This document shows, piece after piece, positions 9,851-20,500 of a stretch of 64,000 nucleotides of DNA. The position numbers and the translations under genes are program-made. The stretch comes from CAVXJN01 sp963762165 (GTDB taxonomy: Bacteria; Pseudomonadota; Gammaproteobacteria; JASBUN01). Numbering within the stretch: position 1 is the stretch's first letter; the number at the start of each line of letters is the position of its first letter. Below the pieces are notes generated by a model. The model worked only from the letters and a program-made list of their open reading frames with translations. It did no database searches and was not told the DNA's origin. The stretch spans positions 1,426,001-1,490,000 of the forward strand of contig CAVXJN010000003.1 in the NCBI GenBank assembly GCA_963762165.1, given 5' to 3'.

Positions 9851-9968
9851 GTCTATTTCGCTCAAGGTGGGTGGAAGACTGCGGGGGTAGCGCCTTAGAT
9901 GCGGAGCGGCCGGGATTGCGGCCGAGGCGGCACCGGCTGAAAATGGCCCCGTCGTGGCCGTGATTTCG

Positions 9969-10436
9969 TCAAAGTGCTTTCAGTGCCTCGAGCACTTCAT
10001 CCACGTGTCCGTCGACTTTGACGCGACGCCACTCGCGCCGCAGTTTGCCGGCGGCGTCGATCAGAAACGTGCTGCGCTCGATACCGCGGACTTGCTTGCC
10101 GTACATGTTCTTCATCTTGATGACGTCGAACAGGGTGCATAACTCCTCTTCAGGGTCGGAGATCAGGTCGAAGTTGAATTCTTGTTTTTCCTTGAATCGC
10201 TCATGGGAACCGACGCTGTCGCGGGAGACTCCGAATATGACCGTATTGCGGCGCTTGAACTTCGCCTGGTTGTCGCGAAATGCTTGTCCTTCGCGGGTGC
10301 AGCCTGGGGTGCTGTCTTTAGGATAGAAGTACAGTACGACATTCTTGCCTTTGTATTCGGAAAGCTTGATGGACTTGTCGCCCGTTGCAGGAAGTTCGAA
10401 GTCGGGGACCTTCTTGCCTATCTCGACCTTTGCCAT
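9969..10436 (-). CDS. bcp: Thiol peroxidase Bcp (peroxiredoxin)
   Basis: This is a cytoplasmic AhpC/TSA-fold peroxiredoxin that reduces hydrogen peroxide and organic hydroperoxides with thioredoxin. The 155-residue protein contains the peroxidatic cysteine in DSTPGCTREGQAF. The second cysteine found five residues on in the E. coli protein is absent (EGQAF instead of ACGLR), so this is a one-Cys-type or atypical resolving variant. ATG 10436 is preceded by a strong GAGGAG. It follows gcvR by about 50 bases in the same orientation, the same order as in E. coli. Confidence 0.95.
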   Translation of the reverse strand: MAKVEIGKKVPDFELPATGDKSIKLSEYKGKNVVLYFYPKDSTPGCTREGQAFRDNQAKFKRRNTVIFGVSRDSVGSHERFKEKQEFNFDLISDPEEELCTLFDVIKMKNMYGKQVRGIERSTFLIDAAGKLRREWRRVKVDGHVDEVLEALKAL

Positions 10437-10488
10437 ATTGCTCCTCGAAACGTCGGTGCTGAACGGGGGAAGTCTGGCGCCGATATGC

Positions 10489-11019
10489 TCAGCCTTTGAT
10501 TGGCTCGATGACCGCATCCAAGTTGAGTTGGTCACAGAAATCCAGGAACTGTTCGCGCAATTCGGCGATGTGCACGTCGGAGGGGATGCCGATTTCGATG
10601 TGCACGGAGAACATGGGTGTGCCGGTGTGCGCAGCGCGATAGCTGGCGGTATTGAGCTGCTCGATGTTGATGTTGCGTCCGGAAAAGAAATTCGCCAGGT
10701 GGTAGACGATGCCCGGATGGTCCATCGCCACGACGTCGGCCGCATAGGGCAGAAGATTGCGCCCAACCTGACGCTGATGGGTGCGACGGGCGTTGATGGA
10801 CATGTCCAAACGCCTCTCCAGCCCGGGCACCATGGACTCGAGTTTCGCCACCGTGCTCCAATTTCCAGACACCATGACGATGACTGCGAATTCGCCACCC
10901 AGCACTGCCATGCGGCTGTCTTCTATATTGCAGCCCGACTCCATGATGGCCTGGGAAAGGTCGTTCACGATGCCGGGCTTATCGCTGCCAAGGGCGGTAA
11001 TAATCAAATGATTGCTCAT
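10489..11019 (-). CDS. gcvR: GcvR-like ACT-domain regulator
   Basis: This 176-residue protein has two ACT domains (about 3-80 and 90-170), each starting with a DKPGIV/DHPGIV turn typical of amino-acid binding ACT modules. In E. coli GcvR inhibits GcvA and so represses the glycine cleavage operon when glycine is low. It has no DNA-binding domain. Start ATG 11019 gives the family's usual N-terminus (MSNHLIITALG). The gcvR-bcp pair next to dapA-bamC is a conserved gammaproteobacterial neighbourhood, here with galT inserted between the two pairs. No gcvA is present in the window. Confidence 0.88.
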   Translation of the reverse strand: MSNHLIITALGSDKPGIVNDLSQAIMESGCNIEDSRMAVLGGEFAVIVMVSGNWSTVAKLESMVPGLERRLDMSINARRTHQRQVGRNLLPYAADVVAMDHPGIVYHLANFFSGRNINIEQLNTASYRAAHTGTPMFSVHIEIGIPSDVHIAELREQFLDFCDQLNLDAVIEPIKG

Positions 11020-11085
11020 ACGTGGTTCCGGGCGCTCTTTGCCCGGTATGCTACCACAGACACAGGCCCGCAACGCTGGTCGCGA

Positions 11086-12165
11086 TCAAAGATCGACTGC
11101 CCGTAATTGGGCCGCAGCGTCTTCGGGGCTGATGGTGTTGACGGCGAGCCCGGAGCCCAGTTCGAAGCCCGTAGGGATGCTGGTGCGCGGGCAGATTTCC
11201 AGATGCCAGTGGTAGGATGGCCCGCAGTCGGCAAACTCGTCGCCATGGGGCAGGGAGTGCAGGAAGAAGTTGTACTGCGCACCGCCTATGACCGTGTCCA
11301 AGCGCGCCATGGTCCGCTGCAACACGCGGGCAAAGTCGGCGAGATCGTCGTCGCCCGCGTCCAGGTAGTCGGCTTGATGGTGGAGGGGCAGGATGTGGAT
11401 CTCCCACTCGAAGCGGCTTGCGAACGGCTTGATGGCGATGAACCGTTCGCCTCTTTCCACCACATACTGGCCGACATTGATCTTGCGCCGGATTTGGCCG
11501 GATTTGCGATCGTAGATCGTCGCTTCGAAGGTCAGTGCTTCGTCGATCAGGGAGCAGAAGATGCAGTCGTGATGCTTGGCGTAGTGGGCGCGGCTGTGTT
11601 CGACTTCGAGGTAGACATTTTCGGGCACCACCGGCATGGCGATGATCTGGCTGTGTGTATGGGGGATGCTGGCGCCGGCGGCCGGACCGAAATTCTTGAA
11701 TGCCAGAACATATTTAAGGCGCGCGTCCCGCGTGTACAGTTGCTCCATCCGGTCGCGGTAGGTGCGCAGTAATGCGGCCAGATGTTCCTGGCTCATTTCG
11801 TGTAACGCGATGCCGTGGTTGCTGTGATCGACAATGACTTCGTGGCGGCCGTAACCGTCGATCGCCTGCTGCAGACCCAGGACCAGGCCGGGCTGCTGAC
11901 GATCGTCGCCGAGCACCGGGTACAGGTTTTCCACAATGCGGATGTCCCATTCGCCGGAATCGGGATAGCTGGCGATGGTCGGCGGCGTTTTGGCTTCGTT
12001 GCCGCGGCAGAACGGACAGGTCTCCACGTGCGCCCGGGTATCCCGGGGTGCCAGTTCTTCCGCCTTGCGCGGGCGCATGCCGCGGGCAGTGGATACCAGC
12101 ACGGACTCGCCGGGAATGATCGGACTGATGCGTATTTCGCGGGTAGGTTCCGAATCCTGGCTCAT
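11086..12165 (-). CDS. galT: Galactose-1-phosphate uridylyltransferase-type enzyme (GalT/HIT fold)
   Basis: This 359-residue HIT-superfamily enzyme carries a CPFC...CIFC zinc-type cysteine set and the active-site stretch IPHTHSQIIAMP, whose His forms the uridylyl intermediate in GalT. It would exchange UMP between UDP-glucose and galactose 1-phosphate (Leloir pathway). The HTHSQ motif instead of the E. coli HPHCQ places it in the bacterial/archaeal long-branch GalT group, where ADP-glucose phosphorylase activity is an alternative. ATG 12165 has GGGGA upstream. It sits between gcvR and dapA without other galactose genes, which fits a role in glycogen or sugar-nucleotide turnover as well as galactose use. 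Confidence 0.82.
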   Translation of the reverse strand: MSQDSEPTREIRISPIIPGESVLVSTARGMRPRKAEELAPRDTRAHVETCPFCRGNEAKTPPTIASYPDSGEWDIRIVENLYPVLGDDRQQPGLVLGLQQAIDGYGRHEVIVDHSNHGIALHEMSQEHLAALLRTYRDRMEQLYTRDARLKYVLAFKNFGPAAGASIPHTHSQIIAMPVVPENVYLEVEHSRAHYAKHHDCIFCSLIDEALTFEATIYDRKSGQIRRKINVGQYVVERGERFIAIKPFASRFEWEIHILPLHHQADYLDAGDDDLADFARVLQRTMARLDTVIGGAQYNFFLHSLPHGDEFADCGPSYHWHLEICPRTSIPTGFELGSGLAVNTISPEDAAAQLRAVDL

Positions 12166-12339
12166 GGCGGTCCCCATTGGCAGATTCTGACAGATAACCC
12201 AATTTAACGCCTCTGTTGCAGTCCGCGAATCTGAATCTGTCGATGCGTGCATAGGCGCGGCTTATACGCCGGCCCCGGCGCTTGTCATGGGGGCCCTGCG
12301 CAAGTACCATTCTTGGCTAATTTTCCCCGGAGAAGCATG

Positions 12340-13223
12340 ATGTTTCACGGCAGTATGGTGGCCCTGGTAACCCCGATGCACGACGGCGGGGAACTGGACT
12401 ATGAGGCCCTGGACCGCCTGATCGAATTCCATATCGAAAACCGAACCGATGCCATCGTGGCGGTGGGAACGACCGGCGAATCGGCGACCGTCGACGAGCG
12501 GGAACATTGCGACATCATCCGCCGTACCGTCGATCGGGTGCGCGGGCGCGTGCCGGTGATCGCCGGTACCGGCGCCAATTCCACCCGCGAAGCGATCGAG
12601 TCTGACCCGCTGCGCCATGCAGGCCGGAGCCGACGCCTGCCTGCTGGTGACGCCCGTACTACAACAAGCCGACCCAGGAAGGCCTTTACCTGCACCATAA
12701 GGCCATCGCCGAGGCGGTGCCGATTCCGCAGATTCTGTACAACGTGCCCGGGCGTACCGCGTGCGACATGTTGCCCGAGACGGTGGAGCGCCTGTCGAGT
12801 ATCGCCAACATTGTCGGCCTCAAAGAAGCGACCGGCAACATCGAGCGGGCGCGCGAACTGGTCAGTCGGTGCGGCGACCGCATCGATCTATACAGTGGTG
12901 ACGACGCGACCGGGCTCGATTTCTTGCTCGCTGGCGGCAAAGGTGTCATCTCTGTCACCAGCAATGTCGCACCGTTGCAGATGCACGAACTGTGCGCTGC
13001 CGCCCTCGCCGGGCGTGAACAGGAGGCGCGCGCGATCAACGAGCGCCTAATGGCGTTGCACAAGGATTTGTTCCTGGAGGCGAACCCCATACCCGTGAAA
13101 TGGGCGCTTTATGCCATGGGGCTGATTCCGCAAGGGATCCGTCTGCCACTCACCGTGCTTTCCGCGCGTTACCACGACGCGATTCGTCAGGCACTGACCC
13201 AAGCCGGTGTCGAAACCCTTTGA
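12340..13223 (+). CDS. dapA: 4-hydroxy-tetrahydrodipicolinate synthase (two frameshifts)
   Basis: DapA condenses pyruvate with aspartate semialdehyde in lysine and meso-diaminopimelate synthesis, in the cytoplasm. The N-terminal third starts MFHGSMVALVTPM; the C-terminal part has the catalytic Tyr in ILYNVPGRT and the Schiff-base Lys in VGLKEATGN. Two extra bases split the gene: a T at about 12601 (GAGTCTGACC) and a C at about 12650 (ACGCCCGTAC). Removing both restores LTRCAMQAGADACLLVTPYY and YNKPTQEGLY with normal length (about 293 residues). Because the enzyme is normally essential, consensus error is the likely cause. GGAG at 12329-12332 favours ATG 12340 over ATG 12337. bamC follows after 13 bases. 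Confidence 0.93.
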
Positions 13224-13236
13224 CCAGAGGATCGAA

Positions 13237-14376
13237 ATGTCATCCTTCGCCCTTCGTAATTTGACCTGGGCCCTATGCGCATTGGCGCTGACCCTGTCGG
13301 CCTGCAGCTTCGACAGCATTCTGCCGGACAAGCGCGTCGATTATAAGAAAGCCCGAACCGGCAATACTTTGGAAGTGCCGCCGGATCTCACCAAGCCTGG
13401 GCATGACGACGCCATGGCGGTGCCGGATATTTCGCCCTCCGGGACTGCAACCTATTCCGCTTATAGCGGCGAGCGCCAAAACGTCGGCCAAGTCGCCGGC
13501 AGTCGCGTGCTGCCCGAGCAGGACAACGTGCGTCTGGAGCACGATGGCGACCGCTTCTGGCTGGTGGTACAGGGCAATCCTGCTCAAGTGTGGCCCAAGG
13601 TGCGCGAATTCTGGCTCGAAAACGGGTTCCTGCTGAAGATCGATAATCCGACCATCGGCATCATGGAAACCAACTGGGCCGAGAACCGGGCCGATATTCC
13701 GCAGGGTCCGATCCGCTCGGTCATCGGCAAGGTATTCGACAGTTTCTACTCGGCCGCTACCCGGGACAGGTTTCGCGTGCGCTTGGAAGACGGCCAGAAG
13801 CCGGGCACCACCGAGATCTACCTCACCCATGCCGGTGTCGAGGAAGTGGTGCAGGGCGAGTATCCGCAAACCGAGAATTCGGTCTGGAAACCGCGGCCGC
13901 GGGATCCGGAATTGGAAGCGGAAATGCTCAAACGGCTCATGGTCAGCCTCGGTATCGACAAGCAGCGCGCGCAGCGCGTCGTCGCTGAGCGCAAGGACCC
14001 CAGCAAACCTCAGGCGCACATGACCAAAACCGCTGACGGCCAGCCTGCGGTGGAACTGGACGAGCCGTTCTCACGCGCCTGGCGCTATACGGGTCTGGCG
14101 CTGGACCGGGTCGGCTTCACTGTCCAGGACCGTGATCGCGCCGAAGGCTTGTACTACGTCCGGTACGAAGACCCGAGCCAGGGCGCGGAGAAGAAGGGCT
14201 TCCTGTCCAAGCTTGCGTTCTGGCGCAGCAACAAAAAGCCCGAGTCGCTGTACCAGGTCGCCGTCAAGAGCGAGGGTTCCAATACCCGCATCCTGGTGCG
14301 TGACAAGGACGGTAAACCGGATCAGTCGGATACCGCGCAACGGATCCTGAACCTGCTCTACGAGCAACTGAAGTAA
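13237..14376 (+). CDS. bamC: Outer membrane assembly lipoprotein BamC
   Basis: BamC (NlpB) is a lipoprotein of the BAM complex, which inserts beta-barrel proteins into the outer membrane. From ATG 13237 (AGAGG upstream) the protein has a signal peptide ending in the lipobox LTLSAC, an unstructured segment rich in Pro and Asp (about residues 25-95), and two helix-grip domains (about 100-220 and 260-375). Its 379 residues are slightly longer than in E. coli. It directly follows dapA, the standard arrangement in gammaproteobacteria, and is followed 15 bases later by an MBL-fold gene. Confidence 0.92.
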   Translation: MSSFALRNLTWALCALALTLSACSFDSILPDKRVDYKKARTGNTLEVPPDLTKPGHDDAMAVPDISPSGTATYSAYSGERQNVGQVAGSRVLPEQDNVRLEHDGDRFWLVVQGNPAQVWPKVREFWLENGFLLKIDNPTIGIMETNWAENRADIPQGPIRSVIGKVFDSFYSAATRDRFRVRLEDGQKPGTTEIYLTHAGVEEVVQGEYPQTENSVWKPRPRDPELEAEMLKRLMVSLGIDKQRAQRVVAERKDPSKPQAHMTKTADGQPAVELDEPFSRAWRYTGLALDRVGFTVQDRDRAEGLYYVRYEDPSQGAEKKGFLSKLAFWRSNKKPESLYQVAVKSEGSNTRILVRDKDGKPDQSDTAQRILNLLYEQLK

Positions 14377-14391
14377 CGCCGGCCGCTGACG

Positions 14392-15159
14392 GTGGGACTG
14401 CGTTTCGCCTACCTTGGCAGCGGCAGCCGCGGCAACGGCCTGCTGGTGGAGGCGGGCCAAACCCGCGTCCTGGTGGACTGCGGGTTTACCGTCGCCGAAG
14501 CGGAACGGCGGTTGGCTAATCTGGGCTGCGACCCCGCCGAACTGAACGCGGTTCTGGTTACCCACGAGCACGGTGACCATATTGGCGGCGTTGCTCGGTT
14601 GGCGCGCAAGTATGACCTGACCGTATGGATGACACCCGGCACCCGCGCCAGCGGGCGCTGCAAGGGGTGTGCGAGCGTCGGGGTGTTCAGTGCCCATGAA
14701 TCGTTCGTCATTGCCGATCTGGAGATCCAGCCTTTCCCAGTACCCCACGACGCCCGGGAACCGGCGCAGTTCGTGTTCAGCGACGGCAGTCGCCGCCTGG
14801 GGTTGTTGACCGACACCGGTGCCAGTACGCCCCACATCGAAGCCTGTCTGTCCGGGGTTGATGGCTTGTTGTTGGAGTGCAACCACGATGCCGGCATGCT
14901 TGCCGCAGGCCGCTATTCACCGCAATTGAAGCGGCGCGTCGCTGGCCGTATGGGACATTTGAGCAACACCCAGGCCGCCGGGTTGCTGACGCGCATCGAT
15001 GCTTCGCGCTTACAGCATCTGGTGGCGGCCCATCTCAGCCAGGAAAACAACACGCCCGAACGGGCTGCCACCGCATTGGCTGAAGCACTTGGTTGCAGTT
15101 CAAGTTGGGTCGCCATTGCCGACCAGGATGAAGGCCTGGATTGGCGCCATCTGAGCTGA
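14392..15159 (+). CDS. MBL-fold metallo-hydrolase (YycJ/WalJ-like)
   Basis: This 255-residue metallo-beta-lactamase-fold protein starts with GTG. Motifs include the metal-binding THEHGDHIGG (about residues 58-67), a later Asp in LLTDTGAST and the C-terminal His in AAHLSQENN. The GSGSRGN N-terminus is typical of the YycJ/WalJ group, related to phosphodiesterases and nucleases. The dapA-bamC-MBL order is shared with Pseudomonas and relatives. The reaction is not established for this branch; a DNA or RNA phosphodiesterase is a reasonable guess from the fold only. Confidence 0.85.
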   Translation: MGLRFAYLGSGSRGNGLLVEAGQTRVLVDCGFTVAEAERRLANLGCDPAELNAVLVTHEHGDHIGGVARLARKYDLTVWMTPGTRASGRCKGCASVGVFSAHESFVIADLEIQPFPVPHDAREPAQFVFSDGSRRLGLLTDTGASTPHIEACLSGVDGLLLECNHDAGMLAAGRYSPQLKRRVAGRMGHLSNTQAAGLLTRIDASRLQHLVAAHLSQENNTPERAATALAEALGCSSSWVAIADQDEGLDWRHLS

Positions 15160-15340
15160 TTCTGGCTCAATATTATAATTAACTGATACAGCGATACTTT
15201 TCTTCGCTTCCTCCACCGCGGAACTCTCAAGTTTTCCGTGATCCCGTCGCTTTGCCTGAGCAACGGCCGCGTTAGCGGCTTGCCCCGTTTGATCTTCCGC
15301 GTGCTTGCAGAAGGGTGCCGGGAAGCGAACGAAAATACGG

Positions 15341-17374
15341 ATGAAGCCAATGAAGAAACTGATTTCGAATCTCTCGATCCGACATAAGGTATGGGGATCC
15401 CTCGGTCTGCTGGTTGCATTGATGGCGACGCTGGTAGGACTTTCCTACGTCAGTTTGTCGGGCGTCGACCGCAAAGTCGGAACAGTCGTGGACGAAATTC
15501 AGCCCACGGTAGTGCGCTCTATGCAACTCATGGCGCAACTGGAGCGTAGCGCCGGCGCATTGGGCTTTTATTTGCTCAGCCGCGACGACACCCATAAGCA
15601 GTCTTACCTGGCAGCGCTGAAATCGGCGCAGACGACTCTTGCGGCGCTCAAAGAGACAAGACTCATCGCGGAAAACGAAGCCAACCTCAAACTCCTCAAC
15701 AGGATCGACCAGGACGTTGCCAAGTTCGCTTCTTATCACGAGCGTTTGTTCGAACTCACCGAGAACGACGCCAAGAACATTCCGGCGATTGCATTGAGCG
15801 GCCAGATGTTGAATCCGCTCAGCCAACAGATGCTGCAGAATCTTTCCAGCATGCTGCAGTCCGAGGCCATGGAAGAAGCCAATGCTGAACGCAAAGGCAT
15901 CCTCACCGACATCAACGACCTGCGCTACGCCTGGGCCAACGTTATGAACGGCGTGCGGGCGTACCTTGCATTTCGCGGCAAATCGTCGCTGGATGAAGTC
16001 GATCTCTACAAGGGCGAAACGGACCGGTTATTGAAGAAGTTGCAGGACCGCGGCGATGCGCTGACCTTCGATCAAGCCGATTCGCTCGAACAGTTCGCGG
16101 GTCTGCGCGATAGCTTTTTTGCCAACTTCAAGAAAGTGTTTGAAATTCACAGCAGCGAACGCTGGCGCACCGATGCCTATCTGGTACGCAGCGAAATTGG
16201 ACCGCTGTTGAGCGGAATAGAAGACAGATTGACGACTTTGGTGAAATCACTGGGCGATCGCGCCGCGACAACCGGCGGTGAACTCACCGATACGATGAAC
16301 TCGAGCCTGGTGACCCAGCTTGTGTTGCTGGTAATCGGGTTGCTCATCGGAACGCTGGTGCTGGTTGGTGCCGGGATGTTCATCGTCAAGCCGGCGCAAC
16401 GGCTACGCGATCTGCTGCGCGACATTTCCGAGGGCGAGGGCGACCTCACTCAGCGCGCGGGCCTGGATTCGGAAGATGAGTTGGGACAGGCGTCCCGCTA
16501 CTTCGACAACATGATGGACAGTATGCAAGCGATGATCCGTGACATCGCCGAAGTCTCCAATGCGGTACATGGCCGCTCCGGCGAGGCGAGTCGCGAAACC
16601 GAAGCCGTGACTTCGAACATCGCCCAGGGCGCCGACCGGGCCCGCAGCACTGCCGCCGCCACAGAACAGATGTCGACCACGGGTGCTGAAATCGCGCGCA
16701 GTGCCGCCGAGACCGCCGATGAGGCCGAGCGCGTGCAACAGGTTTCGGAAGACGGATCGCGGCGTGTTCAGCAGATGTCTGCGAAGGCCAAAGACATGGG
16801 CGGGCAGGTGGATCATCTGCGCCGTGATGTCGAGGACTTGTCCGAAAAGAGCAAGGGCATGCTGGATATGGTGAGCATCATCAACGATATCGCCAATCAG
16901 ACCAATCTTCTGGCCCTGAACGCCGCCATCGAAGCCGCCCGCGCCGGCGACTCCGGTCGCGGCTTCGCCGTAGTCGCAGAGGAAGTCCGGCAGTTGGCCA
17001 TGAAGACCCAGGACTCGACGTCCCAGATCACGTCGTTGATTTCCGACAATCTGCAGTCCAACGAAAACCTTGCCTTGGTCATGGACAAAGTGTCTGAAGC
17101 GACCGGCAGTATGTTGGAGAGCGTCAACGAGACCGCCCAGGCGATCACCACCATGGGCGACGGTATCAAACTCATGAGCGGCAAGGCCGGTCATATTGCC
17201 ACTGCGGCCAAGGAACAATCCGTAGCCACTGACGAAGTGGCAGGCAATATCGAATCCATCTCGGCGATGGAAAGCGAAAATGCGACCCGCACCGGGCAGG
17301 TCGCCGCGCATCTGCAGGAGCTTTCCGAACTGTCTTCCCGCCTCGATACGCTGGTGGGTCGTTTCAAAGTCTGA
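15341..17374 (+). CDS. Methyl-accepting chemotaxis protein, full length
   Basis: This is a 677-residue transmembrane chemoreceptor. TM1 lies near residues 15-37, then comes a helical periplasmic sensor domain of about 290 residues, TM2 (LVLLVIGLLIGTLVLVGAGMFIV), a HAMP domain (RLRDLLRDISEGEGDLTQRA) and a cytoplasmic signalling domain with the tip NQTNLLALNAAIEAARAG. The sensor domain is long and all-helical, so the ligand cannot be named. ATG 15341 and ATG 15350 are both possible; I take the first. No che genes adjoin it, so it is an orphan receptor, like the partial one at the left edge. The 180 bases upstream hold a TATAAT at 15174-15179 but no good -35. Confidence 0.93.
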   Translation: MKPMKKLISNLSIRHKVWGSLGLLVALMATLVGLSYVSLSGVDRKVGTVVDEIQPTVVRSMQLMAQLERSAGALGFYLLSRDDTHKQSYLAALKSAQTTLAALKETRLIAENEANLKLLNRIDQDVAKFASYHERLFELTENDAKNIPAIALSGQMLNPLSQQMLQNLSSMLQSEAMEEANAERKGILTDINDLRYAWANVMNGVRAYLAFRGKSSLDEVDLYKGETDRLLKKLQDRGDALTFDQADSLEQFAGLRDSFFANFKKVFEIHSSERWRTDAYLVRSEIGPLLSGIEDRLTTLVKSLGDRAATTGGELTDTMNSSLVTQLVLLVIGLLIGTLVLVGAGMFIVKPAQRLRDLLRDISEGEGDLTQRAGLDSEDELGQASRYFDNMMDSMQAMIRDIAEVSNAVHGRSGEASRETEAVTSNIAQGADRARSTAAATEQMSTTGAEIARSAAETADEAERVQQVSEDGSRRVQQMSAKAKDMGGQVDHLRRDVEDLSEKSKGMLDMVSIINDIANQTNLLALNAAIEAARAGDSGRGFAVVAEEVRQLAMKTQDSTSQITSLISDNLQSNENLALVMDKVSEATGSMLESVNETAQAITTMGDGIKLMSGKAGHIATAAKEQSVATDEVAGNIESISAMESENATRTGQVAAHLQELSELSSRLDTLVGRFKV

Positions 17375-17382
17375 TCCGGGCA

Positions 17383-17411
17383 CCGACGGCGTTGCACTAG
17401 CACGCCGTCGG
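17383..17411. terminator. 10-bp GC-rich hairpin after the chemoreceptor gene
   Basis: CCGACGGCGT (17383-17392) and ACGCCGTCGG (17402-17411) form a perfect 10-bp stem with a nine-base loop, nine bases after the chemoreceptor stop. No T-tract follows, so termination may need Rho, or the element may only stabilise the mRNA end. The remaining 165 bases before purL hold no feature I can name. Confidence 0.5.
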
Positions 17412-17578
17412 CCCGCTCCCTGTCAGTCCTGGGCGCCGTCGGCGATTTCCCAACGCAGGCGCCCGGACTTCGGCCGGCCACCGGCACAACCGCCATTTCC
17501 CGTCAGCCGGTAGCCCGGTGCCGGCGCATCCTTTATCATTACACCCTTCCCAGATCGCCTCCCATCCGAGGATGTTCC

Positions 17579-20500
17579 ATGCTGCGATTGCGCGGTGGTC
17601 CCGCCCTTTCTTCGTTTCGAGTCGAAAAGCTGTGCGCGGCACTGCGCCAGCAGGGCGTTGAAGTCGCCGACGTGTATGCCGAATTCGTGCACTTCGTCGA
17701 CACCGAACGCACCCTGAACCACCAGCAGCGCGGCATTCTCGATCGCATTTTGCAGTACGGCCCCCACCACGGCCGGCAGCCGGGCGAACCGGGGACATTG
17801 ATTGTTGTCGTGCCGCGCCTGGGCACCATATCGCCGTGGTCCAGTAAAGCCACCGACATCGCCCACAATTGCGGACTGAGCGATGTTTCGCGAATCGAGC
17901 GCGGTGTTGCCTACCACCTGCACGGCGCTGGCGGCCCGCTGCAGGGCGATGCGCTGAAGCGGGCATTGCCGTTGCTATATGACCGTATGACGGAAACGGT
18001 GTTGCGGAGCTTCGGCGACGCCGATGCCTTGTTCCGTCATGGGGCGCCCCGTCCGGTGCGCACGGTCGACATTCTCGGCGAAGGGCGTGCCGCCCTCGAA
18101 CGGGCCAACCGCGACTGGGGCCTGGCGCTGGCGGACGACGAAATCGACTATCTGGTGGAGAATTTCCTCGCTTTGCGGCGCAATCCCACCGACGTCGAAT
18201 TGATGATGTTTGCCCAGGCCAATTCCGAGCACTGCCGCCACAAAATCTTCAATGCCGACTGGGTCATCGACGGCCGGTCCATGGAACGCTCGCTGTTCAC
18301 GATGATCCGCAATACCCACGCCCGCACCAACGAGGATGTGCTGTCGGCCTATCGCGACAATGCGGCGGTAATTGCTGGTTTCACCGGCAGTCGTTTCGCG
18401 CCGGACAGCGAAAGCGGCGAATACCGCCACGTTGACGAACACTTGCCGATCCTGATGAAAGTGGAGACCCACAATCATCCGACCGCAATTTCACCGTTTC
18501 CCGGCGCCGCAACCGGTTCCGGAGGCGAAATCCGCGATGAAGGCGCTACCGGCCGCGGCTCCAAACCGAAAGCAGGCTTGAGCGGCTTTTCGGTTTCCAA
18601 TCTGCGTCTGCCCGGCGCCGAGCGTCCCTGGGAGACCGATCACGGCAGGCCCGGTCGTATCGTTTCGGCGTTACAGATCATGGTCGACGGTCCGTTGGGC
18701 GCGGCCGCATTCAACAACGAGTTCGGGCGGCCGGCGATTTGCGGCTATTTCCGTACCTACGAAGAGCGGGTGCCTGGACCCACGGGTACGGAAATTCGCG
18801 GGTACCACAAACCGATCATGCTCGCCGGCGGCGTCGGCAACATGCGTGCGGACATGGTCAGCAAAGGCCGCATCGAACCTGGAGCGCAGCTGGTGGTGCT
18901 GGGCGGGCCGGCGATGCTGATCGGTCTCGGCGGCGGCGCGGCTTCGAGCATGGCCACCGGTGAAAGCGCCGAGGACCTGGACTTCGCCTCCGTGCAGCGC
19001 GGCAATCCGGAGATGCAGCGCCGTTGTCAGGAAGTCATCGACCGTTGCTGTGCACTGGGCGGCGAAAATCCAATCGTCTCCATTCACGACGTCGGCGCCG
19101 GCGGCCTGTCCAATGCCATGCCTGAACTGGTCAACGATTCCGGACGTGGCGGCCATTTTGAATTGCGCACCATCCCGAGCGACGACCAGAGCATGGCGCC
19201 CATGGAGATCTGGTGCAACGAGGCCCAGGAACGCTACGTGATGGCCATCGATCCGGCGCGCATGGCGGTATTTCAGAACTTGTGCGAGCGCGAGCGCTGT
19301 CCTTACGCGCTCATTGGCGAGGCGACCGGCGAACAGCAATTGGTCCTGGGCGACGGTCACTTCGACAACACGCCCATCGACATGCCCATGGAAGTGCTGC
19401 TCGGCAAACCGCCGAAGATGCTGCGTGAGGTGCAGCGCCACCCATTCCATAAGCCGGAGTTCGAAACCGCAGGGATCGATATCGCCGAGGCTGCCGAACG
19501 AATATTGCAGTTGCCGACAGTGGCCGACAAGACGTTCCTGATCACCATTGGTGATCGCACCGTGACCGGGCTGGTGTCGCGCGACCAGATGGTCGGCCCA
19601 TGGCAGGTACCCGTGGCCGATGTCGGCGTGACCTGTACCGATTACCGCGGCTATACCGGCGAAGCCATGGCCATCGGCGAGCGCACACCGATTGCGCTGG
19701 TACACCACGCCGCTTCGGCGCGCATGGCGGTGGGAGAGGCGCTGACCAATCTCGCAGCCGCTTCGATCCCCGAGCTCAAACGCGTGGTGCTGTCGGCCAA
19801 CTGGATGGTGCCTGCGGGACATCCGGGTGAGGATGCCGGCTTGTACGACGCCGTGCATGCGGTTGGTATGGAACTGTGTCCCGCGCTTGGTATCGCCATT
19901 CCGGTGGGCAAGGATTCCATGTCCATGAAGACCGTCTGGCAGGCCGGAGGCGAACAACGATCGGTGACGGCGCCGCTATCGTTGGTGATAACCGCGTTCG
20001 CTCCGGTCGAAGACGTACGCCGTACACTTACGCCGCAGTTGCGGACCGATTGCGGCGACACCGATCTGCTGTTGGTGGATCTTGGCAAAGGTCGCAACCG
20101 TTTGGCCGGCTCGGCGCTGGCGCAGGTGTACAAGCAGGTCGGTCATCACCCGCCGGACGTGGACGACGCCGGAGCGCTGCGGAGCTTCTTCAAAACCGTG
20201 CAGAACTTGAATTCAGCCGGTTTGCTGCTCGCCTATCACGACCGCTCCGATGGCGGTTTGTTTGCCACTGTGTGCGAGATGGCATTTGCAGGACACTGCG
20301 GTGTCAGCGTGCAGTTGGACGATCTTGGCGACGAGCCGCTAGCGGCAATGTTCACGGAAGAACTGGGCGCAATCGTCCAGGTGCGCCGCACAGACACCGG
20401 CGCGGTACTGCAGCAATTCCATGACGCCGGTCTGGGCCGTTACTGCCATGTGATCGGAAGTCTCAACGATCGGGACCAGGTCGAATTCAGTTTTGAAAAA

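Noticed and set aside
18671..19957. Long minus-strand open frame of 428 codons inside purL
   Set aside because: It is the complement of an intact purL; its composition (His/Arg/Gly-rich) is that of an antisense shadow in GC-rich DNA.
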